A DNA stretch of 64,000 nt from Climacium dendroides (Eukaryota > Streptophyta > Bryopsida > Hypnales > Climaciaceae). This document shows, piece after piece, positions 24,471 through 37,178 of the stretch. The notes under the pieces are model-generated. The model saw only the letters and a program-made list of their open reading frames with translations. It was not told the DNA's origin and did not search any database. The position numbers were made by a program, and so were the translations under genes. Where the stretch lies: assembly GCA_950106755.1 (NCBI GenBank), contig OX467086.1, forward strand, positions 30,956,001 to 31,020,000, read 5' to 3'. The stretch's first letter is position 1, and the number at the start of each line of letters is the position of its first letter.

Positions 24471-24812
24471 AAGTTACACCTCTATTTTCTTTGAATATTG
24501 CTCTAAACCATACATTGCAATTAAAATTTGCTTAGGGTCTGCTCTCCTTCATTGTAGAGGAAAAGTGATTGAAGGCAAAATTATAGGACAAGCAAACTTT
24601 TATTGCTTCAATATTTGTCTAAATTATTTATAATTGTACAAATATCCAATGTTTGCAATTTATGAAAGTCCCTTTGCTAATCCCCAAATTGTCCCATGCC
24701 AATCGGTTCAAAAATCACTAAGAATCATGAGATTGGTTCATTATCAATAAAATCAATATTGTTCACCTAACTCAAAAAATTGTTACCACTATTTTTTATA
24801 GCCTTGCACAAA

Positions 24813-25006
24813 AAAATTGTTAACCAACAATTTTGATTCCTTCTTACAAATATTGCACACTTCCGTATAGGATTTTAGAAAATCTTTATCTTTACTATAA
24901 GGAATCAACAAAACCTTGTAGAAAAATTACAAAAGATTTTCTAAAATTCTACATAGAAGTGTACAATAGTTGTAGAAGGAGACTCAAAATTCTTGGTTGA
25001 CAAATT
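24813..25006. repeat. Fold-back element, about 75-bp arms
   Basis: About 24,813-24,888 pairs with 24,930-25,006 as an imperfect long hairpin (AATTGTTAACCAACAATTTT against AAAATTCTTGGTTGACAAATT, and GATTTTAGAAAATCTTT against AAAGATTTTCTAAAATTCTA) around a loop of about 40 nt. It is likely a small fold-back transposon; the length also fits a hairpin RNA precursor, for which there is no direct evidence. Confidence 0.75.
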
Positions 25007-25009
25007 TGG

Positions 25010-26905
25010 GAGGGGATCTAGGTTCATGAAAAGTGGGGAGGCTCTTTTTATGTTTTAAAAACTATTTTAAAACTCGAATTTGAACTTTGGGTTGCTTTTA
25101 GCTTGACAACAAGACAAAGCTAATTTTAAAATGTAGTTTCTACATACTCACATATTTATTAATGAACTTCTTCATGAATTCTTTGAGTTAGCTTGAGTAG
25201 AATTTAGACATAAGGCCTTTATTTTCAAAAGTTATCTTCTTTCTATCTTTACATGAATCAATTCAAAACCTTGTACAAAAGTCAGGAAGCATTAAGTGAT
25301 TATACTAGTTATATTATTGAAAATAGATTAAAAACTATTTTTAATATATTTGGATGTACAATGGCTTTTAATGAAGATACAACATGCCTATTATGCCATT
25401 TAAAGAATTTTGCATAATTTAAAATATTATTAGTATTTTTTGGCATGCATTATTATCATTATTTTCTTGTATAATTTCAATCCAATATAGTATAATTTTT
25501 TTAATTTAAAAATCATGTATTATAGACATATAATAAATGCATTTATAGACATATTGTTAATAAGATCTATTTATGATAAATAAATATCATTTTTACAAAA
25601 TTTTGGCATGTGTCACTTTAGATAACATTGAATTTTTTTTGGTGTGAATTTCAAATACTCTTTGAGTTTTTTTTGAGAGAAAAAGATGTGCATATAGATG
25701 TTTCATACATATCTCTACAATCAAAATTTTAAAATTCATTATCAATGTTTTCAATAAATTATTATGTAAACTATGAAATTTGATTTCAAAAATTCACCAA
25801 AAAAAGATTTTAAAAAAATTCAAATTTTATACACTTCATTGAGATTGTGTACAAATGTTGTTATAATTATACATAACAAAAAATACTAATTGTATTCTAA
25901 ATTATGTGAAATTCTTTGAATGACACAAATAGGTGTTTGTATCTTTATTGGAGGCCACTATTCATTATTCATTTCATATAGCTCGTGGACTAATTTCTTG
26001 AAAATATTCATCACCCCACCCATTAAATCTCAACTTTCTTAGGAATTATAGTATTTGATGTTGTCCTAAAAGACACCTTTCTAGCTCTTATAAATTCTCC
26101 ATTATCCCATAGTCAATCAAATCTTCTATTGTTTCTTATATAAACAACTCTACACAAACCAACATGCACGTAGTTGTTTTTCCATACAATGGTCTTATAG
26201 TTGGTTGAAGAATGCTACATCTCTACGCCTTTGGTAGGAATGCTCACATCTCTATGCTCACACACTAGCATCATTGTCCCTACCTATTTTTTCATGTCAC
26301 TTTATTTTATGTCATTGATATTTAGGAATAATTCAAAGTAAGATTTCTACAATTAAAAAATTATATAAAGAATCAAAATAGTTAAAATATCTAATAAATT
26401 TGAGAGCTAAAACATTTATTATTAATGGAGAATATTGATTTCCTACCATCAAATCTTTTACTTGATTTCACCAATTAACTCAATGATGTGACTTAATACA
26501 ATTATCCTAAATAAACTAAAAGCTAAAATTGAAAAGTGTATTTTGATAGACATTTGAAATTGGATGCTTCCACATTTGCTTTTGAAATTTGAGAGCAAGT
26601 TTTTTGAGTGCAATTTGTAATCATGATTTTTAACATTTCATTTTTAAAACATGATAGAAAAAATACATAGTGAGTGTTAAAATTTGTGTTAGAATCGGTG
26701 TCAAAATTTGACTTGTAGAACATTAAGTATACAACATGTAATTAAAAATTGTGAATCTTAGCAAATCTATTTATTATTCGGATTTGCATAGTAGCTTTGT
26801 AAATGATTAATAATATTACAATGTAAATGTCCATAATGCAAGTGATTATATAGAATTTTGAAACATTATCAAAATATAGTATATCATCAAACTACTAAAA
26901 TCACA
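25010..26905. other. AT-rich intergenic DNA, no gene seen
   Basis: Very AT-rich. The only open frames are short and lack recognisable features. Confidence 0.6.
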
Positions 26906-26908
26906 AGG

Positions 26909-27030
26909 TCTTCCATAATATCACATTTTGACATTGTGTGATATTACAGAGTTTCAATGGTCATTTCACATCTATAATATCACAAAGTGTTAAAATGTGA
27001 TATTACAGAGGTATAGTGATATTATGGAGG
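26909..27030. mobile_element. Small inverted-repeat element (122 bp)
   Basis: CTTCCATAATATCAC at the left is matched by the inverted GTGATATTATGGAGG at the right. Internally, TAATATCACA and TGTGATATTA words recur in both orientations, so nearly the whole segment folds back. Probable MITE. Confidence 0.6.
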
Positions 27031-27955
27031 TTTCATATTTCTTGGCTTCACACTTCATTTTACTTTCACAATGATTTTCTAAGCTTTGAATGTTTTCAAT
27101 TCTTACGTTATTTTCTTACTACCAAATGAATTGAAGCTTTGTTAGATTAAAGCAATTTTGGATTCTACAACAAAGTATTACAATGTCTTTGCAATTTAAC
27201 AATTTGCATTTCAATTCTTCAATTTTCGTCATCATTATTTGTGAGTGAAGAAATTTATCAAGTGTTGGTGACTGCAAATATGAAAACATTGCAAGGACAA
27301 AGATTTTTTTTGTGAAAAATTATGATATAAAGATTTTCTTTAATTACTTTCTATTATACAATATATGTATTTCCAAAAAATATTATATGAAGATGTCAAT
27401 ATTTTAATTTAAAGATTATACATATTTTATTAATCTACATTTTATTGCATGAGATATTAATGAAAGTAATATAGTTAATGTGTAGCAAAGCAAGCGCCAA
27501 CTGCTAGTATGAAGTTAAAAAAGTACTAACAATTATAGGAATTGAAAAGGTAGCCTTTATAATCCTTCCTATTAATCACTTGTCAATATCATTATTTTTT
27601 ACTTGGTAGTCAAGGTGTAGGCATTTTCTTATTAATAATTAATTAAAGTTCACAAATGTGGTTTAGCAAATGCTTAAAAATAAAAATATTTATTTTTCCT
27701 AACATAAATTTAAAAGGAAAAAACAATATCCTTAAAACTCAACCATTTAATTTTAGAAATATTTTTTACCAATCCTACCCCTGGGATGGTATTACATGTA
27801 ATCATACCATAGTTTTCTAAAAGGCTTGGGCAACTTTTTGCCAAATAATTAATTAAATTGCAAAAAACATTAGTTAGCCCTCAAAATAATATATTAAAAT
27901 TAGGATATTTTAAAATGTAATTAAAATAAATTAGGCATTCATTCAAGTTATTTTT
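27031..27955. other. AT-rich intergenic DNA, no gene seen
   Basis: Nothing recognised. Confidence 0.6.
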
Positions 27956-27956
27956 A

Positions 27957-28260
27957 CAACATTTGAATGTTTGTTGCTAGTTTCATTTAAGGCAACCGCA
28001 TTGACTTCGACCCTTGTCTTTTCCTCCAAATTCTAACACCTCCAAATTCTAACATTTGAATGTTTGTTGCTACTTTCATTTAAGATTGACTTCGACCCTT
28101 GTCTTTTCCTCCAAATTCTAACACCACCAAATTCTAACATTTGAATGTTTGTTGCTACTTCTAACACCTCCAAATTCTAACATTTGAATGTTTGTTGCTA
28201 CTTTCATTTAAGGCAACCGCATTGACTTGGACCCTTGTCTTTTCCTCCAAATTCTAAAAT
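27957..28260 (+). repeat. Composite tandem repeat upstream of H4
   Basis: Units built from ACATTTGAATGTTTGTTGCTA, CTTTCATTTAAGGCAACCGC, TTGACTTCGACCCTTGTC and TTTTCCTCCAAATTCTAACA recur four times in varied combinations, with partial units in between. It ends about 500 bp before the H4 start codon. Confidence 0.8.
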
Positions 28261-28277
28261 CTTTACCTTGTGTGCGT

Positions 28278-28380
28278 CAAGGTTTTGTTATGTGTGAGAG
28301 ATAAGTTTTTCAAGGTTTTGTTATGTGTGATATAAGTTTTTCAAGGTATTGTTATGTGTGAGAGATAAGTTTTGTTTGTT
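28278..28380 (+). repeat. Short tandem repeat, about 40-bp units
   Basis: TCAAGGTTTTGTTATGTGTG followed by AGATAAGTTTT or ATATAAGTTTT occurs three times in a row. Confidence 0.75.
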
Positions 28381-28521
28381 AGAGATTGTGCTTTAAAATG
28401 GTAGTCTACAGACTGTTTTTAAGTCATGATGCATTGAACACTTCAAAAATTCATAGCAAATTCATACTTCGTCGAAAAGATATAATTGCTTTGATTATTT
28501 CTCACACTTATCAATTTACCT

Positions 28522-28529
28522 TATACAAA
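28522..28529 (+). promoter_or_regulatory. Possible TATA box of the H4 gene
   Basis: TATACAAA lies 240 bp before the H4 ATG. A TTGGCGCC word resembling an E2F-type core follows at 28,577-28,584. No CGCGGATC histone octamer was seen. Weak evidence. Confidence 0.3.
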
Positions 28530-28759
28530 GCGATATTAACGAGGTATGGGAGAACGGCGAACTCTGTCAGAAGTACTTGGCGCCATATTGATTGAATTCA
28601 AATTCCCTTTCTTCCCGCTCTTGGAGGCCATCATATTGTTCCCTCATACTGCCATTTCCCTCATCAGTTGCGCTCTCGAATTCTCCGGTTTCCTGCCTCG
28701 CTCTCGGTCCCGCAGCAGTGTTCAAGTCCCTTCACAGATTTGATACTGCTCTCTTGTGA

Positions 28760-29080
<321 letters not shown>

Positions 29081-29595
29081 GTTGCTGCTGCGTTTCTGTC
29101 CGTCACTAAATGGTGTTACTTAATACCATCCTTGCATAAAATTTTGTCAAGTTCGTTGGTCGTTGGGTGGAGTATGCTATTCCCGCGCCACTTCGATTTT
29201 AGGACACGCATCGGGTTAGTAGTGGATATGCATTGTTCATAGGAGTATTTGCGTATCTCTCCACTGGTGGCTGCTTCATTGGTTTCGAGTCTTTTTATTC
29301 CCCTGAAAAGTATACTTCGATTAACCTTGTGGTACAAATTTGTATATTTATTTCAGTTCTTTACTTGAATGCTCAGATTTGAGGCCTCTTTAGATTTTGT
29401 GTGTCCGGTTTCTAGAACGGACGGTTTTGTGAAGCTTTCAGAACTTCAACTGTACTTGAGGTCGGGAGAGGGAGCCGGTCACTTAAATTAGCGGATGAGT
29501 TCGTGGGTAAGAGTTGCTCTCTAGTGATGAGAAGTGCGGAGCAACTACTATGCTTTTATACAAGCTAGGGTCTTCGATCTCGTGAAACAGTTATC
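29081..29595. other. H4 3' flank
   Basis: Moderately GC-rich DNA containing the expected 3' untranslated region. No animal-type histone hairpin is evident, and no further gene is recognised. Confidence 0.5.
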
Positions 29596-29641
29596 ATGTC
29601 TCGCCGCGTGGACAGGAAGTCCGACGTCGCCTCCGAAAACC
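29596..29641 (+). other. Possible short first exon of an unidentified gene
   Basis: An ATG in good context (TTATCATGTCTCGC) opens a 15-codon GC-rich stretch encoding MSRRVDRKSDVASEN and is followed at once by a strong donor, CGTAAGTG. Downstream GC-rich DNA (29,900-30,110) could hold another exon; one frame there reads AAEAHSQVVAPFTSSCATFS. I do not recognise the protein and cannot link the parts with confidence. Confidence 0.2.
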
Positions 29642-30294
29642 GTAAGTGAAAGAGCGTCAGTATGCAAATTAATTAATTAATTATATTTTAATAATCTGGC
29701 GATTCAGATATTCGGCACATCTTCAACTCGTATAGTTGTCTCTCGGTTGCAGTCTTACAATTGTCACGGTTTTTCTAAATACGGAGTTGCGTTGGTGGAC
29801 CTGCTCTAACTTCCTAGCATCTGCTGGTCGAAAATTTTCTGATAGGTGCTTATCATGGGCAGCATGACAATTAGAAGCTTCTCATGGGCAATATCAAATC
29901 CATGAGGAAGCGTTTTATGGGTAGTATCACATTTGGAGGTCACAACCCAGGCGCGTCCAGATCGGTTGATGAGCCACCCCTCTTGCTGCGGAGGCTCATT
30001 CCCAGGTTGTTGCTCCCTTCACCAGTTCTTGTGCCACTTTCTCTGACCATGTGGCGGCTGGTGTTCTTCATGCTGCCTCTCTTCACCTGCTGTCCGTTAC
30101 GTTATTTTAGGGTTTGTTTAGACCGAGTTTGACATAACAATGAGATTGATGGTCCATGCGTTTGCGTCATCAAATCCCGACTGTTGAGCTTGCTGTGCCA
30201 GTTCTTGTTGGGAGGCTGATACTGGGGCAGCTAATACGGCCCAGCTAATACCATGAGATCGTGGATTCTCGTGGATCACCAGTCTAGTAAATGT

Positions 30295-31040
30295 ATTAAC
30301 CCTTACAGTCCCAAAGTTACAGCCCCTGAGGGACACTTGGGATTTCGGGTAGGCTCCTGTGACTGCAATTTTTGATGTGATATTTTGAATTTTCTTAAAA
30401 AATAGGAATGGAATGAAATTTTATCTCAATTTGTAGTAAGCAAAGGTATGGTAAGAATACTTCAAATTGTATGAACTTTTCATCTTATAATATTGTATTC
30501 TTGTTGACATTAAAAGTTTTGATTCATTCCATTTGAATTAGTGATGTGAAGATTGTCAGTACATCTTCTTGAGAAAATGATTTGTAGTGCTTTTTGAACT
30601 CAATTTTTACAATAATAGAAAAGAAATCCACAGTTTTATTCTTAGGTTAAAAAAATTAATTGTTGGGATTAGTGTATTTCAATTCCATCTTAGAGCTATT
30701 AGTGATGTAGTTGTTGTATCTATTTCTATTTAACAACATTTTATATATTGAAAATAATTTTTTTTTAAATAATTTTTTGAGATTCGTACATCAATTCTCT
30801 ATCATAATATATTTTATTTTTATGTTTAATGCATGATTGTGTTTATTTCCTTTCAGAAGTAAGTATCTATTTGGTCAAAGTTTTCAAAATTTCTTCTATA
30901 CATCTTTATATTAGTTCATTGTAGTATCCTATAGTTACAAAAAGAAAGAAAAAAGGTTTTTAATTCTTTTGCTCTTTGCAAATAGAAATGGAAATTAATT
31001 TTGAATTTTCTTTGATGAAAAGGTGTTAAAATAGTTAATT
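30295..31040 (+). repeat. Dispersed repeat A, copy 1
   Basis: Begins with CCTTACAGTCCCAAAGTTAC and CTTGGGATTTCGGGTAGGCTC and ends with TAGTTACAAAAAGAAAGAAA and a GATGAAAAGGTGTTAAAATAG stretch. The same ordered blocks occur at 39,640-40,610, and the distal part again at 52,800-53,085 and 63,720-63,900. Non-coding, AT-rich. Confidence 0.65.
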
Positions 31041-34000
31041 AGATGCCATAATATATCATTAATTTATCATTCAAGAAATATATAAAGAAGTGTAGACCAT
31101 ATAGAGATTAATCTTTATAATTCATAATATTATAAAATCCAATTGTTCTTTTGGAGATTTCTAGGTGAATTTTTTTAGTAGATTCCTTCTATAAGTATTT
31201 AGTTGAATTTGTAATGCATTTTTGGTGCTTTTGAACCAAAATATTATAAAATGATATATTTTGAAAACAAGGTGGGTCAATTGTTATGGTTCATTGCAAG
31301 AAAAATTGTTCAATTTTTATAGCATTGTGCTAAAAAATGAAATTACAATGTTGAATACTATGAATATTAGAAGAGAAAGCTTTTACATCAATTTTAGGTT
31401 GTTAATCATTATGTAGTTCTATTGTAATGTTGACAAGTGTTTTTTGTGAGTACTATACAAACTTAGTTGTATCCACCTATTCTATATTCCAATTTTTCAA
31501 AAAAAAGGGGTATGTTGAGTTTTTAATTTACAATAAACCTATTGTAGTGGACCCCTCCTAAAAATTGGCCATTTTTGAGGATTTTGATGGTGATTAGATT
31601 TTACTAAAAGAATAAATTCAAAACCATTTTCAATGTCCAAAAGTGCACTAAGGAGCCCTCTTTGCATGAATGTAGACATAAAATAATCTATTTTTACATG
31701 CTCCTAATATAAAATATGCTTGTTTACTATGAAAATTTTAGCTCTACATCATTAATTTTGGGTACTCCATAGTACTTTAAATCTTTAAATCTGAAAGTGT
31801 GACAAATTAGAAATATAAACTTTAAATATAAAATTATTTTTAAAATTTATTTATAAGATAAGGGATATGATTAAGATGGAAATGTTATATAAAAGTGTTA
31901 GACATTACCAAAGTTCAAACATATAGACATCAATAGGAATCTAATTACTTGATTTTCAAAAGAAAAATAGAGAAGAAAAACATTGAACGATCAAATGTCA
32001 AATTTTACCTAACAAATCATTTAAATAAATCATAAATAATTCTTGCCTTATATGAATGTTGAGCTTTTTCGTTGACAGTGGTTGTTCAAAAATTGGCAAA
32101 TGGATCTTAAATATATGAAGGACTAATAAAATAATCAAAACCAATCATGAGGGTCATTGCAAGAAACACTTGTCTTTTTTTGATCCCTTTGGCTTTGTAC
32201 AAGTGTTTTTTTTCTCATAACTTTTGTAGCAATGTCAATGTTATATAAAATTTGAAATGAAGATACACGTGTAGTGGTAGATGTAAAAATTGACTAATTT
32301 TATTTCACTTTAAAAAAATTATTTAAACATTTTTCATAGCCTACAATTTGATGTCTACCTTTGCCATTTGGGAGGGCATAGTACTATTTTGACACAAAAA
32401 TGCAAATTTGAAAGTCAAAATTGGGATAGGACTTCTACTAAAGTTGCACAAACCCATAAAGAGATTTTCTAAGAATAATAATATGTTTATCTTCCAAATG
32501 TGTTCAAAGAGTATGACCTTTGTAGAAGTATAGAGAATACAATTTTTTTCCAAAAATGCAAATGGTTGAGAAGGAGCATTTTCAACTTAGGAAAATGGCC
32601 AAATTTATTTTATTTTTGAAATTTTTTCACTATTTCCTAAAACTCAAACATCAAACTTGTATCCATTTTTTTGATATTTTTCATAGCTCTTTTTCTGTCC
32701 ATGACTTTTAAAGATAAATTTTTCTAGGTTTGAATTTTTACAAAACATAATTTTTTGAATGCTTTACATATTATCTATAGTTTTTTTAATTTTTAAGATT
32801 TATTTTTCCAAAAGTAATAGTATTCACTGAAATAATTTGTTTTGAGACAAAACAATACAGTTTGCATTGATCCATGAATACTTTTGGATTCACAAGAACA
32901 TCAAGCTTCCTCTTGGACAATGACCAAATGGTTGCTCAAAAATCAGCAAATGGATTGTATATAAGTGAAGGCTAACCTTCATCAAATAATTCAAACCAAC
33001 CATGAATACTTCTTGCCTCACAAGAATATGAGCCTCCTTCTAGACAATGATCGAATGTTTATTCAACAATTTGCAAATGGATGACATGTTTGAAGGCCAA
33101 AACAACTATGAGAATTAAGATGTTGTACAATAATTAAAATGATATAAATAGAAAAATAAAAAATTAATTTAAAAATATAATAACAATAATATTTCAATAT
33201 AAATTTAATATGAAACCTATCAAATTTCAACATTTCGTTATGTTTTAATAATAAAATTATATTTGGTACTAATTTTTAATAAAATTATAAAATAATTAAA
33301 TATAAAATTTGCAAAACCTAATCTCTATATTGTCACATTTTTTTGCAAATTTATGTTGTCTTATGCCCATTTGACCACTAGAAAATTCCTTGGTAGCATA
33401 TTTGTTGTGTAGGTGAAATTGCAAAGAGTTCCAAACCCATTTAAATTTCTATCATAATAAAATTTGCTACTTTTCATTCAATATAGTGCAAATAAATTCA
33501 TGAAATAATTAATTGTTAAACAAGGTTCTATGGTTGACAGTTCCAACTATCCCATTATGTTTTAGGGTTATTAACTTTAAAGGACATGCACCCCCATGAC
33601 CAAGGTAGTCACCAAAATGTTTGGATTACTAGACCAATAGGTATATTCTTTGTTTATAGAGTGAACAATTAAGACATCCATCATTCACTTTTCAGTTTCA
33701 ACGTTGTTTAATTAATCCTTAAAGGATTAAGGAGTGACCTTAGAAACCATCCTTTTTCTATTTTGTGTGAATCATTGGCTTAAAAAAATAACAAAAGCAC
33801 TCATTGGAAGTCAAACTACTATAGAAGACCTCTCCTTTTCACAACAAAATTTGGATGCCAAACATCTCTGTCTACATGAAGGATTAACATTTAATTTTCA
33901 AATGTTCCACAAGTCAAAACATGGTTGACATTAGGAGAATTATGGACCCTCTAAAAGCCCTTTAGAAATTGACAAAACTATATTTTAAAATTGAAGTACA

Positions 34001-34590
34001 AAGCTAGTTTCACCCTTTCTAGACAAGAAACTTGACAAAAATTAGTCTCCATCTTATATGGAGTAGAAGGAGAAGGCAAATGAAATGTGCACTTGGGAGT
34101 TACAAGTTAATACAATATTCTTATTATAAGTCATGTATCAATGTGAGAGTATGGTAGTAAATGGGAATATATTACAAGGATCAATAAAAACAACAATGTA
34201 TTCATGAGGGTGAGACCATATGTACAAAGGCCAAGTTGTTTAAGACACTAGTTGTAAACTTACAAACAATTAAATATAAAGCAAAGGTACTTGTTGAGTC
34301 AGAGTACTATATGCAACTCAACATGATTTGGCCAATGGGATGAGGATAGAACCATCATTCCATGAGGATAGGAAGTGGGCGGAAATAGGGGATTGGTTTA
34401 CCAATATACTCTTCAATGTATATTTTTATAAGCTAAGAAGGATCACACTTCATGAATTGGAAGAGTGAGTTCTCCTAACGTGGATGACTTTCAAAATTAA
34501 TGTAGAAATGAAGAATGTACCTGTATTGGTTCATAAAACAGATCGTTTTTTTCAAAATTACCTTGGGAAGCATTCAACGCCTCTTGAACC
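31041..34590. other. AT-rich intergenic DNA, no gene seen
   Basis: No gene recognised. It contains a threefold local repeat (32,020-33,100) and, at 33,720-33,900, a segment (CACTCATTGGAAGTCAAACT, then ACTATAGAAGACCTC) that recurs at 49,390-49,520. Confidence 0.55.
32020..33100 (+). repeat. Three diverged copies of a ~120-bp repeat
   Basis: The blocks AATACTTCTTGCCTCACAAG, GACAATGA.C.AATG, TTCAACAATTTGCAAATGGAT and TGAAGG recur at about 32,030-32,130, 32,870-32,980 and 33,000-33,090. The last two are adjacent and the first lies 0.8 kb away. Confidence 0.6.
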
Positions 34591-34790
34591 TTTACATGAA
34601 ATTTTCAACCCGGCGTGTCTGCTCACCAAGGGACGTGTCGGACGTCCCACAAGCACCTCACGACGGAAGTCTCTCTTCGGACGTGGGTCCAAGCTCCCAT
34701 TCCAGCCTTTCTTGAAAATTGAATATCCGAGCGTGTCATGCTGGGCCAACTTCTCGAAGTAAAAAGGAAATATTAACCGGGGCATTGATG

Positions 34791-36740
34791 CCGGACGTTA
34801 AACATCCCCCCTCGAGCAAAAGGGGGGGGGGCTTGTCAGGCGCAGTGGGGCCTGCTTCTCCCCCGTTCCCTCCGTCTGTTCCCTTGCTCCCTGCCTTGGC
34901 TCCTCCTCTTCTCCCTCTCCTGCTCCCTTGCTCCCTTCCTTCCTTGACTTTTACCTTTGGCCACAGATTTTTTCAAGATTTTGTGCAAGGCTATCCTATT
35001 GCAATCTCGACTTCATGTAGTGTTGAGGGTTTTGGGAAATGAGCCTCAAATACACTAGATTGTGGAAAAAAAATTACATAAGAAATTCATTTTAAAAAAT
35101 TAAAAAATTATAGAATAAATTGTGGAAAGCCAAAAATTGATTGGGGTTGTACATGTTGGGCCTTATAACCTCATATATTTTTGGGGTGACCAACTTTGTA
35201 GATTTCATATGTGAAAAGAAATTTGAAAGATTTTTGAACATATTGACTACATGGACTAGTTATAGTATATACATATTTCTTTTTTTTTAAATGTTGAAAT
35301 ACAAAAGCCTTCACCTTTTAGAAGTGTTAGTGAAGTGTACGTTTAAAATTAAAATTTTATACACTGAACTTGCAATTGGTAGTAAAAGTCATTTTATAAT
35401 CTTAGAACAATGTACTTGAACAAGTTAACCAACGAATCCTATGGTTGAATTTGTTTAAAAAAAATATTGATAAAGACTATAACCATGCTTTTGGAATGAA
35501 TGGTAATTAACCCCTGAATGCCCAAGCCTTTTCAAGTGTGTTTTGACTATGAAAAAAGAGCATGGGTTTATAGTTAACTCCAATGAAGCAAATTGTGTTT
35601 TTTTCAAAATCTAACTATATAGATGTTTAAAGAGCTTGCTTATTAGTATGTTCACCAATTTTGAGTGAAAAATTGCATAGGAGTTGTGAGATTATAACAA
35701 GAGAAATGTTCATTTTTTAATTTTAGTATGTTGTCCCTCCCCACAATGTTTCAGAAATTTGCACATAAATTTAATTTGGAATTGGAGGTGACATGAACAA
35801 CTACAAATTGTGTTAGCACACTAAAATGCACTTTCAAAAAACTTAATTTCACATGAAAACCTATCAAATTCACTACACAATCCACCTTGCATGTATGTTT
35901 AAATTTTCAATGGTGAAAATCATGAAAACACTAAGCTCTTTCCATTGGGACCAGTTTCCAATCAAATGAATAAGTACAATTTTTTAGATCTCAAGTCAAG
36001 TGAAATTGGCAAAGTTGGGATAATGAAGTAAAATTAGCAAGCTTGACTCTACCACTAATGGACAAACATGGCTTTAAGGACCTCTCAAAAATCAAATGTT
36101 CAACTTTTTCAGCGAAAAATGAAAGTTTTCAATAGTTAACCCTAAAAACTGCCCCCCAAAATTTTAATAACGGTCATATGAATTTAACTGCCCATCCCAA
36201 ACTGAGCCTGAAATTTCAGATCGACCATATATGGTTGATTAGGCAGTTAGGGATTAAGAAGTATTTGAAATGAAATTTTAAGTTAAACATTTGATGCAAA
36301 AGAAAACATTTAACCCCTAAATGCTTAAGGCTTGTTTTCAACTTCTCGAGATTTGCTTTAAATTGAACAAAAGCCAACATTTTGAAAAGTTGAATCAATT
36401 TTTTTTGAATTGTAACTGTACAAATTCAAACTAGACATGTTAGAGATCACATAGGAAAAGAAAATTGATTCTTAAGGCTTTATTTAACTTCACAATATTT
36501 GAAACACGAAAATTTGATGCCTTGGACAATTAAGGGATAAAGGCAAAAACACGAGGTTGAGGTTGAAGAAACCTATGGCCAAATGATAGGAGTCAAGGAA
36601 GGAAGGGAGCCGGAGAGGGAGGGAGAAGAGGAGCCAAGGCAGGGAGCGAAGGGAACGGATAGAGGGAACGGAGGGGTAGCAGGGGCCCCACTGCGCCTGA
36701 CAGCCCCCCTTTTGCTCGAGGGGGGTTGTTTAACGTCCGG
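34791..36740. mobile_element. Element with GC-rich inverted ends of about 170 bp
   Basis: 34,791-34,963 is the inverted counterpart of 36,575-36,740. Both begin CCGGACGTTAAAC from the outside, continue through CCCCTCGAGCAAAAGG and GTCAGGCGCAGTGGGGCC, and then become a C/T-rich (or G/A-rich) CTCCCT tract. The 1.6-kb interior is AT-rich, non-coding, and includes dispersed repeats also found at 16,190 and 24,330. A third related fragment is at 49,133-49,195. No convincing target duplication was seen, so this may be a TIR element or two facing fragments. Confidence 0.6.
35940..36260 (+). repeat. Dispersed repeat related to 16,190-16,460
   Basis: Shares GTCAAGTGAAATTGGCAAAG, CCTCTCAAAAATCAAATG, TGAGCCTGAAATTTCAGA and GACCATATATGGTTGATTAG with the partner copy, in the same order. 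Confidence 0.65.
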
Positions 36741-36930
36741 CTGAATACATGGCCCAATGGCTAATGGCAAGGCGAGTAAATTAAAATACAATTAAATTCA
36801 TTTTCACTCACGCTCTTCCAGGTACTCGGAGACGACGACGCCACGGCGGACTTGCTGAATACGAGGCAAGTCGAGATTCACGATTCCAAAGAGGACGGAG
36901 AACTTAGCTGGCATAGAGTCAGTTTGGACG

Positions 36931-36938
36931 TATATAAG
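36931..36938 (+). promoter_or_regulatory. TATA box of the first peroxidase gene
   Basis: TATATAAG lies 241 bp upstream of the ATG, giving an expected start of transcription near 36,965 and a 5' untranslated region of about 215 nt in GC-rich DNA. Confidence 0.6.
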
Positions 36939-37178
36939 CGTGGTGAGCCCTCCGCACTTCTCATCAATTGACAGAGCAGCTCTCAATCACGGACGCATCA
37001 GCTAATTCAAGTGCCAAGCTCTCTCTCGACCTCGATCTCACGCGGACACTTCTAAATTCAAGGCGGATTCTCTGAAGTCTAACTTTGCGCATTCCAGTTC
37101 GATCACGGACAACAGATCGACCCGATCGATTGCATTCATCCAATTGGGTGATTCAATTTCCTCGACGCCTAGTGCGCA

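Noticed and set aside
34484..35042. Overlapping open frames in GC-rich DNA near 34.5-35.0 kb
   Set aside because: They include low-complexity Pro/Leu/Ser tracts from a repeat end that recurs inverted at 36.6 kb; no domain.
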